Source of the DNA: Acidobacteriota bacterium
Lineage (GTDB): Bacteria; Acidobacteriota; Terriglobia; Acidiferrales; 2-02-FULL-67-57
Length of the DNA stretch: 55,995 bases
NCBI GenBank assembly: GCA_022571295.1
Contig: JACZYA010000004.1
Span: forward strand, 1 to 55,995
Reading direction: 5' to 3'
Positions 9,472-20,479 of this stretch are shown in pieces. The notes below the pieces were generated by a model, which saw only the letters and a list, made by a program, of their open reading frames with translations, was not told the origin of the DNA and did not search any database. The position numbers and the translations under genes were made by a program. How positions within the stretch are numbered: position 1 is the stretch's first letter; each line of letters begins with the position of its first letter.

Positions 9472-11183
9472 TAGCGGCTCCGAACCAGCGTCACCACGTC
9501 AGCAATCTTAGCATCGGCCCGAACCCCTGTCGAGCGTTCGGACAGCTCTACCAAGCCGTCGCCTACCTTCCGGCCCACAGTGATGCGCAGGGGGATGCCG
9601 ATCAGGTCGGCGTCTTTGAACTTGACGCCGGGGCGCTCGTCGCGGTCGTCGTAGAGCACCTCCACACCAGTCTGTCGCAGCTCGGCGTAGAGCTGCTCAG
9701 CGGCCTGACGGATGGAGTCGTCTTTGAGGTTGGTCGGAGTGAGCACAACTTCAAAGGGAGCGACGGCCCGCGGCGGACACATGCCGTTTTGGTCGTGGTT
9801 TTGCTCAATGGCGGCAGTGAGAATGCGCTCCACCCCGATGCCGTAGGAGCCCATGATAGGCGTGACCTCTTTGCCGTCGCGGTCGAGCACGCGCAAACCC
9901 ATGGCTTGGGCATAGCGGCGACCGAGCTTGAAGATGTGTCCCACCTCGATGGCGGAGGCAACCCGCAGGGAACGCCCGCAACGGACGCATGGGTCGCCGT
10001 CGGCCACTTCGCGCAGGTCGTGGTAGGCGCCGGTAAAATCTTTTTCGGGCGTGAGGTAGCGGATGTGGTGGTGATCGCGGTTGGCGCCGCTGATGAGGTT
10101 GCGGCGGCCGCGAAACGCCTCGTCTATCAGGATGCGCACACCCTTAACGCCCAGCGGGCCGATGGAGCCGGGCGCAGCGCCGAAGGTTTGCTGAATTTCT
10201 TCGGGGCGAGCGGAACGCACGGTGGCGCCGCCGAGGGCGTCGGCCAGCTTGGCCTCACTGAGCTGGTGGTCGCCGCGGACGAAGGCCAGCACGACTTCAT
10301 CTTTCTTGTCCTTGTCGGCGGCGGGTGCGACATAGACCACCGCCTTCATCATGTGCTCGGGGCCGGTCTTGCTGAAAGCAACCAACTCCTCAATGGTGCG
10401 GATGTTGGGCGTGGAGAATTCTTCCGGGGCGTGATCGCCGTCGAGGTCCTGCACAGGCTTGACGGCGGAGCGAGCCTTTTCCAAGTTGGCGGCGTAGCCG
10501 CACTCTTTAACGCACAGGGCGATGTGGTCTTCCCCGGCGTCGGAGACCACCATAAATTCGTGCGATTGCGAGCCGCCCATGGCGCCGGAGTGGGCTTCAA
10601 CAATCTGGTAGTCAAGACCGCAGCGGCTGAAGATGCGGCAGTAGGCGTCGTAGTGCTTCTTGTAGCTGGCGTCGAGGCCGGCCTCGTCAATGTCGAAGGA
10701 GTAGGAGTCCTTCATGATGAACTGGCGCAGGCGCATCAGGCCGGACTTGGGGCGGGCTTCGTCGCGGAACTTGGTCTGGATTTGGTACCAGATTTGAGGC
10801 AGTTGGCGGTAGCTGCGCAGCTCGCCGCGCGCGATGTCGGTCATCACCTCTTCGTGGGTCATGCCCAGGCAGAGTTCGCGGCCGCCGTGGTCCTTGAACT
10901 GGAACATGGTGTCGGCCAACTGGTCCCAGCGGCCACTCTCCTGCCAGAGTTCGGCGGGGTGGATGGCGGGCAAGAAGAACTCTTGCGCGCCGATGCGGTC
11001 CATCTCCTCGCGGATGATGCGCGAGATTTTGAGGACCGAGCGCTGGCCGAGATAGAGATAGGAGTAGATGCCCGCCGCCAGTTGGCGGATGTAGCCCGCG
11101 CGCAGCAGCAGGCGGTGGCTGGGGACTTCCGCGTCGGCGGGGTCTTCCCGCAGCGTGGGGATGAAGAGTTGGCTCCAGCGCAT
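9462..11183 (-). CDS. proS: Prolyl-tRNA synthetase (bacterial type)
   Basis: [53 protein letters not shown]..., [42 protein letters not shown], anticodon-binding C-terminus. Confidence 0.97.
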   Translation of the reverse strand: MRWSQLFIPTLREDPADAEVPSHRLLLRAGYIRQLAAGIYSYLYLGQRSVLKISRIIREEMDRIGAQEFFLPAIHPAELWQESGRWDQLADTMFQFKDHGGRELCLGMTHEEVMTDIARGELRSYRQLPQIWYQIQTKFRDEARPKSGLMRLRQFIMKDSYSFDIDEAGLDASYKKHYDAYCRIFSRCGLDYQIVEAHSGAMGGSQSHEFMVVSDAGEDHIALCVKECGYAANLEKARSAVKPVQDLDGDHAPEEFSTPNIRTIEELVAFSKTGPEHMMKAVVYVAPAADKDKKDEVVLAFVRGDHQLSEAKLADALGGATVRSARPEEIQQTFGAAPGSIGPLGVKGVRILIDEAFRGRRNLISGANRDHHHIRYLTPEKDFTGAYHDLREVADGDPCVRCGRSLRVASAIEVGHIFKLGRRYAQAMGLRVLDRDGKEVTPIMGSYGIGVERILTAAIEQNHDQNGMCPPRAVAPFEVVLTPTNLKDDSIRQAAEQLYAELRQTGVEVLYDDRDERPGVKFKDADLIGIPLRITVGRKVGDGLVELSERSTGVRADAKIADVVTLVRSRYCG

Positions 11184-11188
11184 CGTCT

Positions 11189-11275
11189 CTGAATAGATTC
11201 AGGGCTCTGTTTCCAGTTGAAAGCCTGCGACCACCCAAACCATCGAACAGTAGGGCAGCCACGCAGACGTGTCAA
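11189..11275 (-). promoter_or_regulatory. Predicted proS promoter and leader hairpin
   Basis: Minus strand: -35 TTGACA (11275-11270), 17-bp spacer, -10 TACTGT (11252-11247); leader hairpin CTGAAT-CT-ATTCAG (11202-11189) just upstream of the proS ATG. Confidence 0.55.
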
Positions 11276-11306
11276 GGCGCAGGAAGAGATGCTGGAAAAC
11301 CGCAGC

Positions 11307-12563
11307 TTACCAACTGGTGCAGCGGCGCTGGGTTTCTTCGTAGCGCCGGGCGGTGTCGAGGGCGGCGGCGGCGGCGTTGCGCGCCTGCGACATCCGCGCA
11401 AAGTTGGGCTGGAGAACCTTGTCCAGCTCGGCTTTGGCCTGCTGCATCGCTTCACGGAAGGGAGTGTTCCACCGTGGCCGTGCGTAGGTAGGAAGGGAGA
11501 CGGAGACCGGCCCCGCCATCGGCGGAGCGAGAGCGGCTCTGACTTCCTGGACGAACTTCTCCACCACGGCCCGGTCGGCGCGGACGTGCTGGTTTTCGTG
11601 GTCGAGCGTGGCCTGGTACTCGCACGAACCCTTCGGATATTCCCGGACAAGGTAGATATCAATGGAGCGATAGCGGAAAGCTACGTTGATCTCTGAGACC
11701 CAGAAGCAGTCGTCGTCTTCTCCGGCGGAAAAAAAGGTGGCGTCAATCTTGCTTTCCATCCCGAGGTCGAAGATTGTCAGGCCTATGCTGTTGGCACTGC
11801 CACCCGAGAGCGCGCGAATCTGGCCGCGAGTCCGGTCGTGATGTAAACGCGCCTCCGGCACTTCCAGGGTTACGTTGACGGCATAGCGGAGCGCCGGGGT
11901 CGGTGTGGCCACACATCCCGCTGTGAGGGTGTACTTGGTTTCCACCGAAGCGGCGTCCAAGGGGGACGAAATCAGTTGAGAGGGGCCGAGGTAGGTGCCC
12001 GCCTGGCGCGGGAGCATGACAGGGGGAGGAAGAAAAGGGGTGACGGTCCTCCGCGGGCTTGGCTGGCTTTCCCCGTCCGGGGAGGTGCAGGCGACCTGGT
12101 AGCTCGACCGTTGCTGCGGGTTTCCCTGAAAGCTAAGGATAAAAGCCGGTAGGTTGCCGACGGTGGCAAGGCCGCGGAGGTTGACCTCGATGGGGATGGG
12201 GCCGCTCCGGTAGGCGGCGCAGTGTCCGGCTGGCGTGTCCCGCCAGGAATGGATTCCTCTGGCGGTGGCGCTGATGGGCTGGTCGAGCGGGGAGAAAGCG
12301 GGCGCATCCGGAATTTCAAACTCGCCGTGGAACCAGGTCTCATGGTGGGACTCATAGGCGGGGTCGGACGCGTGTCGCAAAACGACTTTGTGTTCCACCT
12401 GGATCGCCCATCGGGGCCGAACCATGGGTGGCTGGGCCATGAGCTTGCGCAAGGCTTGGCGGTCGTCGAGACGCACGGGGTTCTGGGCGGAGCCGCGCAT
12501 CAAAGGGAAACAGGCAAAGACGATGGAGATGATTGCCGCTGTAGGTGGGAGAGCGTGCCTCAC
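11307..12563 (-). CDS. Uncharacterised secreted protein with C-terminal HExxH motif (putative zincin-like domain)
   Basis: GTG start at 12563 gives a signal peptide (VRHALPPTAAIISIVFACFPLMRGSAQ); C-terminal ...IDIYLVREYPKGSCEYQATLDHENQHVRADRAVVEKFVQEVRAALAPP. Longer ORF to 12611 possible. Confidence 0.6.
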   Translation of the reverse strand: MRHALPPTAAIISIVFACFPLMRGSAQNPVRLDDRQALRKLMAQPPMVRPRWAIQVEHKVVLRHASDPAYESHHETWFHGEFEIPDAPAFSPLDQPISATARGIHSWRDTPAGHCAAYRSGPIPIEVNLRGLATVGNLPAFILSFQGNPQQRSSYQVACTSPDGESQPSPRRTVTPFLPPPVMLPRQAGTYLGPSQLISSPLDAASVETKYTLTAGCVATPTPALRYAVNVTLEVPEARLHHDRTRGQIRALSGGSANSIGLTIFDLGMESKIDATFFSAGEDDDCFWVSEINVAFRYRSIDIYLVREYPKGSCEYQATLDHENQHVRADRAVVEKFVQEVRAALAPPMAGPVSVSLPTYARPRWNTPFREAMQQAKAELDKVLQPNFARMSQARNAAAAALDTARRYEETQRRCTSW

Positions 12564-12664
12564 TGGATTATCCCGAAGCCACAAGCATACAGATTGTGGA
12601 GGCGCCGGCAAAGTTGCACGCGCGCGAATCGGCCCGGCAGATCGTACTCACCGCCAAGGCGCAG

Positions 12665-12681
12665 CCCCGCCTCCGGCGGGG
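12665..12681. repeat. GC-rich hairpin CCCCGCC-TCC-GGCGGGG
   Basis: Perfect 7-bp stem with 3-nt loop in the divergent intergenic region. Confidence 0.5.
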
Positions 12682-12730
12682 TGCAGGGCGCAGAGAACTC
12701 ACTCGTCCTTCTCGGTGTTCTCCGGCGCGG

Positions 12731-12760
12731 TTGCCAAAAGCCAGCGGCGAGGAATAGAAT
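12731..12760 (+). promoter_or_regulatory. Predicted rpiB promoter
   Basis: -35 TTGCCA (12731-12736), 18-bp spacer, -10 TAGAAT (12755-12760), 24 nt before the rpiB ATG. Confidence 0.5.
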
Positions 12761-12783
12761 GCCATGAGTGTATGGGGTGAAAC

Positions 12784-13263
12784 ATGATTGAAAAGGGCGC
12801 GCGCATTGCCCTGGGAGCCGACCACGCCGGCTTCCAGATAAAAGACCGGATCAAAGAAACGCTGCAGAAGCAGGGCTATGAGGTGATTGACTTCGGCACC
12901 CATTCGGAAGAGTCGGTGGACTATCCTGACTACGCCCGCCAAGTAGCGCAGAGCGTCTCGCAGGCCGAGAGCGACCGCGGCATCCTGGTGTGCGGCACCG
13001 GGCTGGGCATGGCCGTCACCGCCAACAAGTTCCGCAGCATCCGCGCCGCCACCTGCAACGACACCTACACCGCGCACATGGCGGCCGAGCACACCGACGC
13101 CAACATCCTCTGCGTGGGGGCGCGGGTAGTGGACGCCGATCACGCGGTGGCAATCGTAGCAGAATGGCTGAAGGGAAAGTTCGGCGGCGGCCGCCACCAG
13201 CGCCGCATTGACAAGATCACTGAAATCGAGCGTTCCCTCCCCGTCCCGGCCGGCAAACCATGA
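12784..13263 (+). CDS. rpiB: Ribose-5-phosphate isomerase B
   Basis: [48 protein letters not shown]...[51 protein letters not shown]. Confidence 0.95.
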   Translation: MIEKGARIALGADHAGFQIKDRIKETLQKQGYEVIDFGTHSEESVDYPDYARQVAQSVSQAESDRGILVCGTGLGMAVTANKFRSIRAATCNDTYTAHMAAEHTDANILCVGARVVDADHAVAIVAEWLKGKFGGGRHQRRIDKITEIERSLPVPAGKP

Positions 13264-14561
13264 AGTCATCCGCCGCTCACCTTCAGCGCCCGCTGCGCGA
13301 CGTGGATCCCGACGTGTACCAAGCGGTGCAGAACGAAGTCAGCCGCCAAGCTGAAACCCTGGAGTTGATCGCCTCGGAAAACTTCACCAGCGAGGCGGTG
13401 CTGGAAGCCACCGGCTCGGTCTTTACCAACAAGTACGCCGAAGGCTACCCCGGACGCCGCTACTACGGCGGCTGCGAGCACGCCGACGTGGTCGAGTCGC
13501 TGGCACGCGAGCGCGCCAAGCAGCTCTTCGGCGCCGAGCACGCCAACGTCCAACCCCACTCGGGCACGCAGGCCAACATCGCCGTCTATGAAACCATCCT
13601 CCAAGAAGGCGACCCGGTACTGGGGATGAACCTGAACCACGGTGGCCACCTCACCCACGGCCACAAACTCAATTTCTCCGGCAAGCATTATCGCTTCATC
13701 CCCTACGGCGTGCGCCGCGACACCGAAACCATTGACTACGACCAGCTCCAGCACCTGGCCCAGGAACACCGGCCCAAGCTGCTGGTGGCCGGCGCCAGCG
13801 CCTACGCGCGCATCATTGACTTCGAGCGCATGGCGGCCATTGCGCGCTCGGTGGACGCGCTCTTCATGATGGACATGGCGCACATCGCCGGCCTGATCGC
13901 CGTCGGCGTCCATCCCAGCCCGGTGCCGCACGCCGACTTCGTCACTACCACTACCCACAAAACCTTGCGCGGCCCGCGCGCGGGATTGATTCTCTGCCGC
14001 GAACAGTTTGCCAAAAGTCTGGATCGGGTGGTCTTCCCCGGCCAGCAGGGCGGCCCGCTGGTGCACGTCATCGCCGCCAAGGCCGTTTGCCTGAAGGAAG
14101 CGATGGAGCCGGAGTTCAAGGCCTACCAGCAGCAAACCGTTGCCAACGCCCAGCGGCTGGCCGAGACGCTGGCCGGGCGCGGCTTCCGCATTGTCTCGGG
14201 CGGCACCGACACCCACCTGCTGCTGGTGGACGTGTACAAGCGCGGCATCATGGGCCGCGACGCCGAGAAGTGGCTGGAGCAAGCCGGCATCACCGTCAAC
14301 AAAAACGCCATCCCCTTTGACGAATTGCCGCCGCTGAAGGCCAGCGGCATCCGCCTGGGCACGCCCGCGCTCACCACGCGCGGCATGAAAGAGGCGGAGA
14401 TGGATTTGATCGGCAACTGGATTGCCGACGTGCTCGAAAAGCTCGGGGACGAATCCGTCGTCCAACGCACCCGCAACCAGGTGAGCGAACTGACCGCCCG
14501 CTTCCCGCTCTATACCCACCGGCTGAACCAGGAGGTTGCCGCCGCGCCGCCGGTGCGCTAG
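13260..14561 (+). CDS. glyA: Serine hydroxymethyltransferase
   Basis: [48 protein letters not shown]...; PLP lysine motif [19 protein letters not shown]; overlaps rpiB stop by ATGA. Confidence 0.97.
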   Translation: MKSSAAHLQRPLRDVDPDVYQAVQNEVSRQAETLELIASENFTSEAVLEATGSVFTNKYAEGYPGRRYYGGCEHADVVESLARERAKQLFGAEHANVQPHSGTQANIAVYETILQEGDPVLGMNLNHGGHLTHGHKLNFSGKHYRFIPYGVRRDTETIDYDQLQHLAQEHRPKLLVAGASAYARIIDFERMAAIARSVDALFMMDMAHIAGLIAVGVHPSPVPHADFVTTTTHKTLRGPRAGLILCREQFAKSLDRVVFPGQQGGPLVHVIAAKAVCLKEAMEPEFKAYQQQTVANAQRLAETLAGRGFRIVSGGTDTHLLLVDVYKRGIMGRDAEKWLEQAGITVNKNAIPFDELPPLKASGIRLGTPALTTRGMKEAEMDLIGNWIADVLEKLGDESVVQRTRNQVSELTARFPLYTHRLNQEVAAAPPVR

Positions 14562-14642
14562 CTCGCCCCAGGACCGGCTGGCGAATCGAGCCGTCGGCGA
14601 GCAAGTTTTTCGCTCCCAAGTTCAGACACCGGGCTTCAGCCC

Positions 14643-15779
14643 ATGATCGTCGCTCTTGACATTCGACGCGTCCGTGACTTCGGCACCGGCACCTATACCC
14701 GCAACTTGGTGGAGGCCCTGGCCCGGCTGGACTCCACCACCTCTTACTTCCTGGTCGGCCGCGACTCCGACGCCGCCGCCCTCGGCCGCCTGCCGGACAA
14801 CTTCCAGTTGCTCGTCTTCGACCGCAGCCCGGACGGCCTCCACCACAACCTGCGTCTCGCCTGGCAACTGCACCGCCGCAAGGTGGACGTGTGGCACACA
14901 CCCTACTTGGCTACGTGCTGGATGGTCGCCTGCCCTCACATCATTACTGTGCATGACACCGCGCCCTTTTCTCTCCTCGCGCCCGACGGTGCCGCGCTCT
15001 CCGACCTGCTGCGTTTCTACCGCACCCGCCACTGCCTGCGCCGCGCCCACCGCATCCTGAGCGTCTCCCATGCCACCCGCCGCGACCTCATCCGCCAGTT
15101 CGGCCTGCCCGCCGACAAAATTGAAGTCGTGTACAACGCCGTGGACGCGCAACTCGATCCGCACCCGGCCCCGGACGAGGTCGAGCACACTCTCAGCCGC
15201 TACTCCGCCCACGACCCCTACCTTCTCTACGCCGGCAACGTCTCGCCCCGCAAAAACCTTCCCCGCCTGATTGAAGCCTTCGCGCTGGTCAAGCACGAGC
15301 TGCGTGACCACCCCGACTATCGCAACCTGAAACTAATCATCATCGGCGACGAGCTCTCCCAGAACCCGCAGCTCCGCCGCGCCGTCGTCAAGAGCCGCGC
15401 GCAGAACCACGTGCGCTTCCTGGGCTTCGTCCCGCCGCAAACCCTGAGTGTGTTCTACTCCCGCGCCGCTGCCTTCGCCTTCCCCTCTCTCTACGAAGGC
15501 TTCGGCCTGCCTCCGCTGGAAGCCATGGCGCACGGCGCGCCGGTGCTGGCCTCAAACGTTTCGGCACTGCCGGAAGTGCTGGGCGAAGCCGCCCTCTACG
15601 TCAATCCGGAAAACGTCTTCGACATCAGCCGCGGCATCCGCAGTCTGCTGCTGGATAAAAAATTGCGGAAACAGTTGGTCAAGCGAGGCCACGCCCAGGT
15701 GGAAAAATTTTCCTGGAAAGAATCGGTGCGGCGCGTGCTGGAAGTCTATAAAGCGGCGGCTGGCGCCGAGGCTAGCTAA
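14643..15779 (+). CDS. Glycosyltransferase family 4 (GT-B) protein
   Basis: MIVALDIRRVRDFGTGTYTRNLVEALARL...; YLLYAGNVSPRKNLPRLIEAF; PSLYEGFGLPPLEAMAHGAPVLASNVSALPEVLGEAALYVNPEN. Confidence 0.9.
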   Translation: MIVALDIRRVRDFGTGTYTRNLVEALARLDSTTSYFLVGRDSDAAALGRLPDNFQLLVFDRSPDGLHHNLRLAWQLHRRKVDVWHTPYLATCWMVACPHIITVHDTAPFSLLAPDGAALSDLLRFYRTRHCLRRAHRILSVSHATRRDLIRQFGLPADKIEVVYNAVDAQLDPHPAPDEVEHTLSRYSAHDPYLLYAGNVSPRKNLPRLIEAFALVKHELRDHPDYRNLKLIIIGDELSQNPQLRRAVVKSRAQNHVRFLGFVPPQTLSVFYSRAAAFAFPSLYEGFGLPPLEAMAHGAPVLASNVSALPEVLGEAALYVNPENVFDISRGIRSLLLDKKLRKQLVKRGHAQVEKFSWKESVRRVLEVYKAAAGAEAS

Positions 15780-16186
15780 TCAGTCAGTTCGACCGACAAC
15801 TCTTGCCATCCGTCCTTATGCAGCCGGAAGGCGCGGGCAGAAGTGCGAGCATCGTCGCCCGGGGCCACGATTATGTAGGCTGCTTCCGGATAGTAGGCGC
15901 GCGAGCGGTCCCGCCGCGACGGCGCGTTGTCCCCGGCGGGATGCGAGTGGTAAATCCCCACCAACTCCAGCTTGCGCGCGCGCAGCTCACGAAAAATGTC
16001 GAACAGTTCTTGGGGAGGAATCTCGAACGCGCTCGGCGAGGCCAGCTGGTTGCTGGCGGCGAACAGCTCCGTCACTTCCCGGCCGTGGCCGCCGAGCAAT
16101 CCGCAGCATTCATCGGGCAGCGCAGCGCGCGCCTCCGTCAACAAACGCTCATAGATGCGCCGGGGTAGTTTTAACTGCTCCGCCAT
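15776..16186 (-). CDS. M67 (JAMM/MPN+) family metallopeptidase
   Basis: ALPDECCGLLGG...LELVGIYHSHPAGDNAPSRRDRSRAYYPEAAYIIVAP (E...HSHP...S..D JAMM signature). Confidence 0.88.
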   Translation of the reverse strand: MAEQLKLPRRIYERLLTEARAALPDECCGLLGGHGREVTELFAASNQLASPSAFEIPPQELFDIFRELRARKLELVGIYHSHPAGDNAPSRRDRSRAYYPEAAYIIVAPGDDARTSARAFRLHKDGWQELSVELTD

Positions 16187-16260
16187 ACAGAGCGCCCCCT
16201 TTAGACAATGGTGTCTCGGGAAAATCCATCCAGCGCTAGTAGGCTGCTACCCAACCTAGA

Positions 16261-17463
16261 CTAGTGCCGGCTGCTCAACCGTCGGCGCAGGAAAGCCGGA
16301 GTGTCCAGGTCGGCGCCCTCGGCCAGCGGCAGCAGGCGCGGCACTTCCCCGTTGCTGCCCTTGCCGTTGCCCCGGCTGAGCACCGGGCGGGTCGCGGTCG
16401 GCAACCGCTCCGGCATTGACGGTCGCACCACCGCCCGCACCCGGTTGTCCTTGAAGCCGGTGGCGATGACGGTAATCTTGACCGCATCCTTCATCTTCTC
16501 GTCCTCGACCGCCCCGAAGATGATGTTGGCGTCCTCGTGCGCCACCTTTTGTACCAGCGAGCTGGCCTCCTGCACCTCGTCCAGGCTCAGGTTGGACGAG
16601 CCGGTGACGTTGATCAGCACGCCGCGCGCGCCTTCAATCGAACCGTCTTCCAGCAAAGGACTGGCCATCGCCCGCCGTGCGGCTTCGGTGGCGCGCTTCT
16701 CGCCCCGTGCCACCGCCGTCCCCATCACCGCATAGCCCATGCCGCGCATGATGGTCCTCACGTCGGCAAAGTCGCGATTGATGACACCGGGAATGGCGAT
16801 GATATCGGTGATGCCCTGCACCGCCTGCCGCAGGATGTCGTCGGCGATGCGGAAGGCCTCGAAAAAACTGGTGCCGGGCTCGACCGCCTGCAACAAGCGC
16901 TGGTTGGGAATGCAGATCAGCGTATCCACCGTGCCCAGCAGCTCCGCCAGCCCTTGCTCGGCTTGCAACTGCCGGCGGCGCCCCTCGAAGGCAAAAGGCT
17001 TGGTGACGACCGCCACCGTCAGCGCGCCCAGCTCGCTTGCCAAGTTGGCGATAATCGGCGCCGCGCCCGTGCCGGTGCCCCCGCCCAGCCCGGCGGTGAT
17101 GAACACCATGTCAGCGCCCTGCAACGCATCCACCAGCTTGTCCGTGTCTTCCAGCGCCGCCTGCCGGCCGATTTCCGGATTGGCGCCCGACCCCAGTCCC
17201 TTGGTGAGCTTCGCGCCCAGTTGCAGCTTGAGCGCCGCCTTGGACTGCTTGAGCGCCTGCAAATCAGTGTTGGCCGCCAGGAATTCCACTCCGCGCACCC
17301 GGGCCTGAATCATCCGGTTGACGGCGTTGCTGCCGCCGCCGCCGATGCCCACCACTTTGATCTGTGCCACGTTCAGCTCGTTGCCATTCGGCCCAACCCG
17401 TTTCCGCAATTTCTTTTTTGCCCCCATTGTCATCCGTGCCCTCCGGTTCAATTTATTCTTCAT
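16261..17463 (-). CDS. ftsZ: Cell division protein FtsZ
   Basis: [18 protein letters not shown], tubulin signature [11 protein letters not shown]-terminal tail [10 protein letters not shown]. Confidence 0.97.
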   Translation of the reverse strand: MKNKLNRRARMTMGAKKKLRKRVGPNGNELNVAQIKVVGIGGGGSNAVNRMIQARVRGVEFLAANTDLQALKQSKAALKLQLGAKLTKGLGSGANPEIGRQAALEDTDKLVDALQGADMVFITAGLGGGTGTGAAPIIANLASELGALTVAVVTKPFAFEGRRRQLQAEQGLAELLGTVDTLICIPNQRLLQAVEPGTSFFEAFRIADDILRQAVQGITDIIAIPGVINRDFADVRTIMRGMGYAVMGTAVARGEKRATEAARRAMASPLLEDGSIEGARGVLINVTGSSNLSLDEVQEASSLVQKVAHEDANIIFGAVEDEKMKDAVKITVIATGFKDNRVRAVVRPSMPERLPTATRPVLSRGNGKGSNGEVPRLLPLAEGADLDTPAFLRRRLSSRH

Positions 17464-17476
17464 GAACTTTGTCCTC

Positions 17477-18697
17477 TCAGGCCGCGCGGCCGCTGAAAAA
17501 TGTTTGCAAGCGTCCCCACCAGTCGCCGTTCAACTCCAGGCGCGCCCGTTGCAGCCGCTGGGCGTGGAGCAACAATCCCACTGGCGTAGCGCAGGCCGCG
17601 TCGGCGAGCGTGCCGCCCGCATCCAACAAACCCTGCGGCAACCCCACTCGCACCGGCCACTGGAAGAACTGCGCCGCCAATTCTGCCAAGCCGTCCAGTT
17701 GCGCTCCGCCGCCGGTCAGCACCAGGCCGGTGGCCGGCAGACGCCCGTAGCCGCTGTGGTCCAACTCTTCTCGCAACATCTCCAGCAGTTCCAGCGCCCG
17801 CGGCTCGATGATTTCGCACAGCGCGCGCCGCGAAGTCACCCGCGCCGGACGTTCGCCCAGGCTGGCGACCTCCAGCAAGGTATCCTGCCCGATCCACCGC
17901 AAACCCGCGCAGCCGTAGGCGCGCTTGATGCGCTCGGCTTCCCAGAGCGGAACTCGCAGCCCGATAGCGATGTCGTTGGTGAAGTGCTCGCCGCCCACCG
18001 GCAGCACACCGCTGGCCCGCGGGGCGCCGTGCTCCAAAATAATCCAGTTGGTGCTGCCCCCGCCGATATCTGCCAGCACCACTCCCAGCTCGCGCTCGTC
18101 GCGCGTCAGGCAGGCGTGCGCAGCCGCCAGCGAAACCAACACCGTATCCTCCACCACCACTCCGGCGCGGTTTGCCACCGACACCAGATTCTGCGTCGTC
18201 GTCGCCTCGCTCGTGACCAGGTGGACGTTCACCTCCAGCCGCCGCCCCAGCAGCCCCAACGGGTCGCGGATGCCGCCTTGGTTATCGAGCAGATACTCCT
18301 GCGGCAGCACGTGCAGCAGCTCCTGCCCCGGCGGTAACGACACGCTCCGCGCCGCTTCGATGGCCCGCCGGACGTCTTCCGTCACCACCTCGCGCGGGCG
18401 CGGCCCCAGCGACACCCCGCCCCGGCTGTTGACGCTGCGGATGTGCGCGCCCGCCACACTGATGACCGCGCGCTCCACCGTCAGCCCGGCAGCCTGCTCG
18501 GCCGCTTCCACCGCCTGCCGGGTCGCATCCACGGCGGCGTCCAGATTAATCAGAACATTCTTGCGAAACCCTTTCGACTCGGCGCTGCCCGACCCGCACA
18601 GGCGCAACCCACCGTTGCCATCGGTTTCGGCAACCAAGACGTTCACGGTGCTGCTGCCCAGGTCCAGAACCGCTAGTTGCCGGTCGCGCGTTTTCAT
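17477..18697 (-). CDS. ftsA: Cell division protein FtsA
   Basis: [17 protein letters not shown]..., SHS2-type region ([25 protein letters not shown]), [15 protein letters not shown]. Confidence 0.95.
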   Translation of the reverse strand: MKTRDRQLAVLDLGSSTVNVLVAETDGNGGLRLCGSGSAESKGFRKNVLINLDAAVDATRQAVEAAEQAAGLTVERAVISVAGAHIRSVNSRGGVSLGPRPREVVTEDVRRAIEAARSVSLPPGQELLHVLPQEYLLDNQGGIRDPLGLLGRRLEVNVHLVTSEATTTQNLVSVANRAGVVVEDTVLVSLAAAHACLTRDERELGVVLADIGGGSTNWIILEHGAPRASGVLPVGGEHFTNDIAIGLRVPLWEAERIKRAYGCAGLRWIGQDTLLEVASLGERPARVTSRRALCEIIEPRALELLEMLREELDHSGYGRLPATGLVLTGGGAQLDGLAELAAQFFQWPVRVGLPQGLLDAGGTLADAACATPVGLLLHAQRLQRARLELNGDWWGRLQTFFSGRAA

Positions 18698-18705
18698 CGC
18701 TTGGC

Positions 18706-19566
18706 CTATCTCCTCCCGTCCGGGTTCAGCACGATCTGGCCGCGATAGCGCAGATCGACCGAGCGCACGGTTGTGCCGCTCTTAAACAACAGATCCCGGT
18801 GTTCGAGGAAGGTCTGGTACTTTTCCTGGTAGCGTCCGCGGCCGAAGTGCAGACGAACGGCGCCGTCGGCCACCGCCACCGTAGCGCAGACGTCCTCGCG
18901 ATCACCGACGTCAACTTCAGAAAACTCCGCGCTGAAATTCCTGCCGTCGCGGTCCATCTCCTGCACGAATTTCCGGTACAGTTCCACCCGCTCTTGCCAC
19001 TCCGCCGGCGAAAGCTTCGATCCCATTCCGGTCAACACCGGAAAGCTGTAACTCTCCCCCGGCGGAACCGGCAACACAACCCCGTAGGCGTCAATCAACC
19101 AGAGTGATTTCCCTTGCCGCAAGAACGCCACCGGCGTGCGCTCGCGCAGGAACACCCGCAGGCGGTTGGGAAGCACCCGCTGCACCGTGGCCGCCTCCAC
19201 CCAGGGAATCTCTTCCAGCGCATGCCGCCGCTCTTCCAGCGGCACCGACCACACGCTACGGCCCACATCTTCGGTAAAGCGATCCCGCACCGCCGCCGGC
19301 GTGGCGTGCTTGGCCTCGGCCACCGCAATCGCCTCCACGCTCTCCACCCGAAAGACTTCGGCGCCGGTGGCAAAGCCATACACCAGCCAGCCTCCACCGC
19401 CCGCCAGCCCCAGTGTGACGGCTACCAGCAGCGCCCAACCGGCCCACACCAGGCCGCGCTTCCACCCGGCCCGGCGCCGCACCTCCACCCGCTGCCGGGG
19501 ACGCCGGAAACGCTCCCGGTCGCCGTTGCTCAGCTCTAATTCTGCCTGTCTCCGCTCGTTCGCCAT
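18706..19566 (-). CDS. ftsQ: Cell division protein FtsQ
   Basis: TM segment plus POTRA (VFRVESVEAIAVAEAKHATPAAVRDRFTEDVGRSVWSVPLEERRHALEEIPWVEAATVQRVLPNRLRVFLRERTPVAFL); start set at MANERRQ; position in dcw cluster. Confidence 0.92.
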   Translation of the reverse strand: MANERRQAELELSNGDRERFRRPRQRVEVRRRAGWKRGLVWAGWALLVAVTLGLAGGGGWLVYGFATGAEVFRVESVEAIAVAEAKHATPAAVRDRFTEDVGRSVWSVPLEERRHALEEIPWVEAATVQRVLPNRLRVFLRERTPVAFLRQGKSLWLIDAYGVVLPVPPGESYSFPVLTGMGSKLSPAEWQERVELYRKFVQEMDRDGRNFSAEFSEVDVGDREDVCATVAVADGAVRLHFGRGRYQEKYQTFLEHRDLLFKSGTTVRSVDLRYRGQIVLNPDGRR

Positions 19567-19570
19567 GGCT

Positions 19571-20479
19571 TTAGTCCGTCCAGAGAATGACTTCCCCTTC
19601 CAACTCATATCCAAACGCCTGCCGAATACGCTCCTTGATGAAATCAATCAGACGCAACAGGTCATCCGCGGTCGCCCCAAACCGGTTGATGAAAAAATTG
19701 GCGTGCCGCTCCGACACCACCGCCCCGCCTACGCGGTGCCCTTTCAAACCCAACTCGTCAATCATCTTGCCCACCGACGCTCCGCGCGGATTCTTGAAAA
19801 TGCAGCCGGCGCTCTTCTCGTTCAGCGGCTGCGAGGCGCGGCGCTTCTGGTTGCTCATCCGGATGGAGGCGCGAATCTCGTCGTAGGGTTTCGGCAGCAG
19901 CTCAAGTTCCGCCTCGATCATGATGTCGTCGGGCGCAATTGCGCTCTGCCGATAGCGAAAGCCGGCCTCGCCGGCCGAAATGGTTTCGATTCTGTTCCCG
20001 GCGGCCCGGTACACCGTGACGGTCCGAACGAACTGCCCGATCTCGATCCCGTAGGCTCCCGCGTTCATCCGCAGCGCGCCGCCCATCGAGCCGGGCACAC
20101 CGATCAAGCCCTCCATTCCGCCCAGGTTTTGCCGGGCGCACTCCGTCACTGTCCGGCCCAGGTCGGCGGCGGCCTGCACGCGCACGCGCGTGCCCAGGAA
20201 TTCCGGCTGCCGTCCCCGGGCGGAAAGATGCAGCACCACCCAGGGCAGCTCGCCTTCCCGCACCAACAGGTTGGACCCGCCGCCCAGCAGGCGCCAGCGC
20301 AACCCTTCCACCTCCAACGCGCCGATCAAATCCGGCAAGCACTGCGCTTGACGAATCACCAGCACGTCCGTGGTTCCGCCCACGCCCAGCGAGGTCCACT
20401 CCGCCAGCCGCTGGTCAGGGCGGTGCTCCACCCCCCAGCCGGCCAAGCGCGCCCGCAGTTGCGGATTCTCAACCCGCAT
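19571..20479 (-). CDS. murB: UDP-N-acetylenolpyruvoylglucosamine reductase
   Basis: [94 protein letters not shown]. Confidence 0.96.
   Translation of the reverse strand: MRVENPQLRARLAGWGVEHRPDQRLAEWTSLGVGGTTDVLVIRQAQCLPDLIGALEVEGLRWRLLGGGSNLLVREGELPWVVLHLSARGRQPEFLGTRVRVQAAADLGRTVTECARQNLGGMEGLIGVPGSMGGALRMNAGAYGIEIGQFVRTVTVYRAAGNRIETISAGEAGFRYRQSAIAPDDIMIEAELELLPKPYDEIRASIRMSNQKRRASQPLNEKSAGCIFKNPRGASVGKMIDELGLKGHRVGGAVVSERHANFFINRFGATADDLLRLIDFIKERIRQAFGYELEGEVILWTD

Noticed and set aside
9789-11192. 467-aa plus-strand ORF
   Set aside because: Antisense to proS with V/A/G-rich shadow composition.
13266-14519. 417-aa minus-strand ORF
   Set aside because: Antisense to glyA, which is unambiguous.
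16204-16217. AGACA-ATGG-TGTCT hairpin between M67 gene and ftsZ
   Set aside because: Only a 5-bp stem with no T tract on either strand; too weak to call a terminator.
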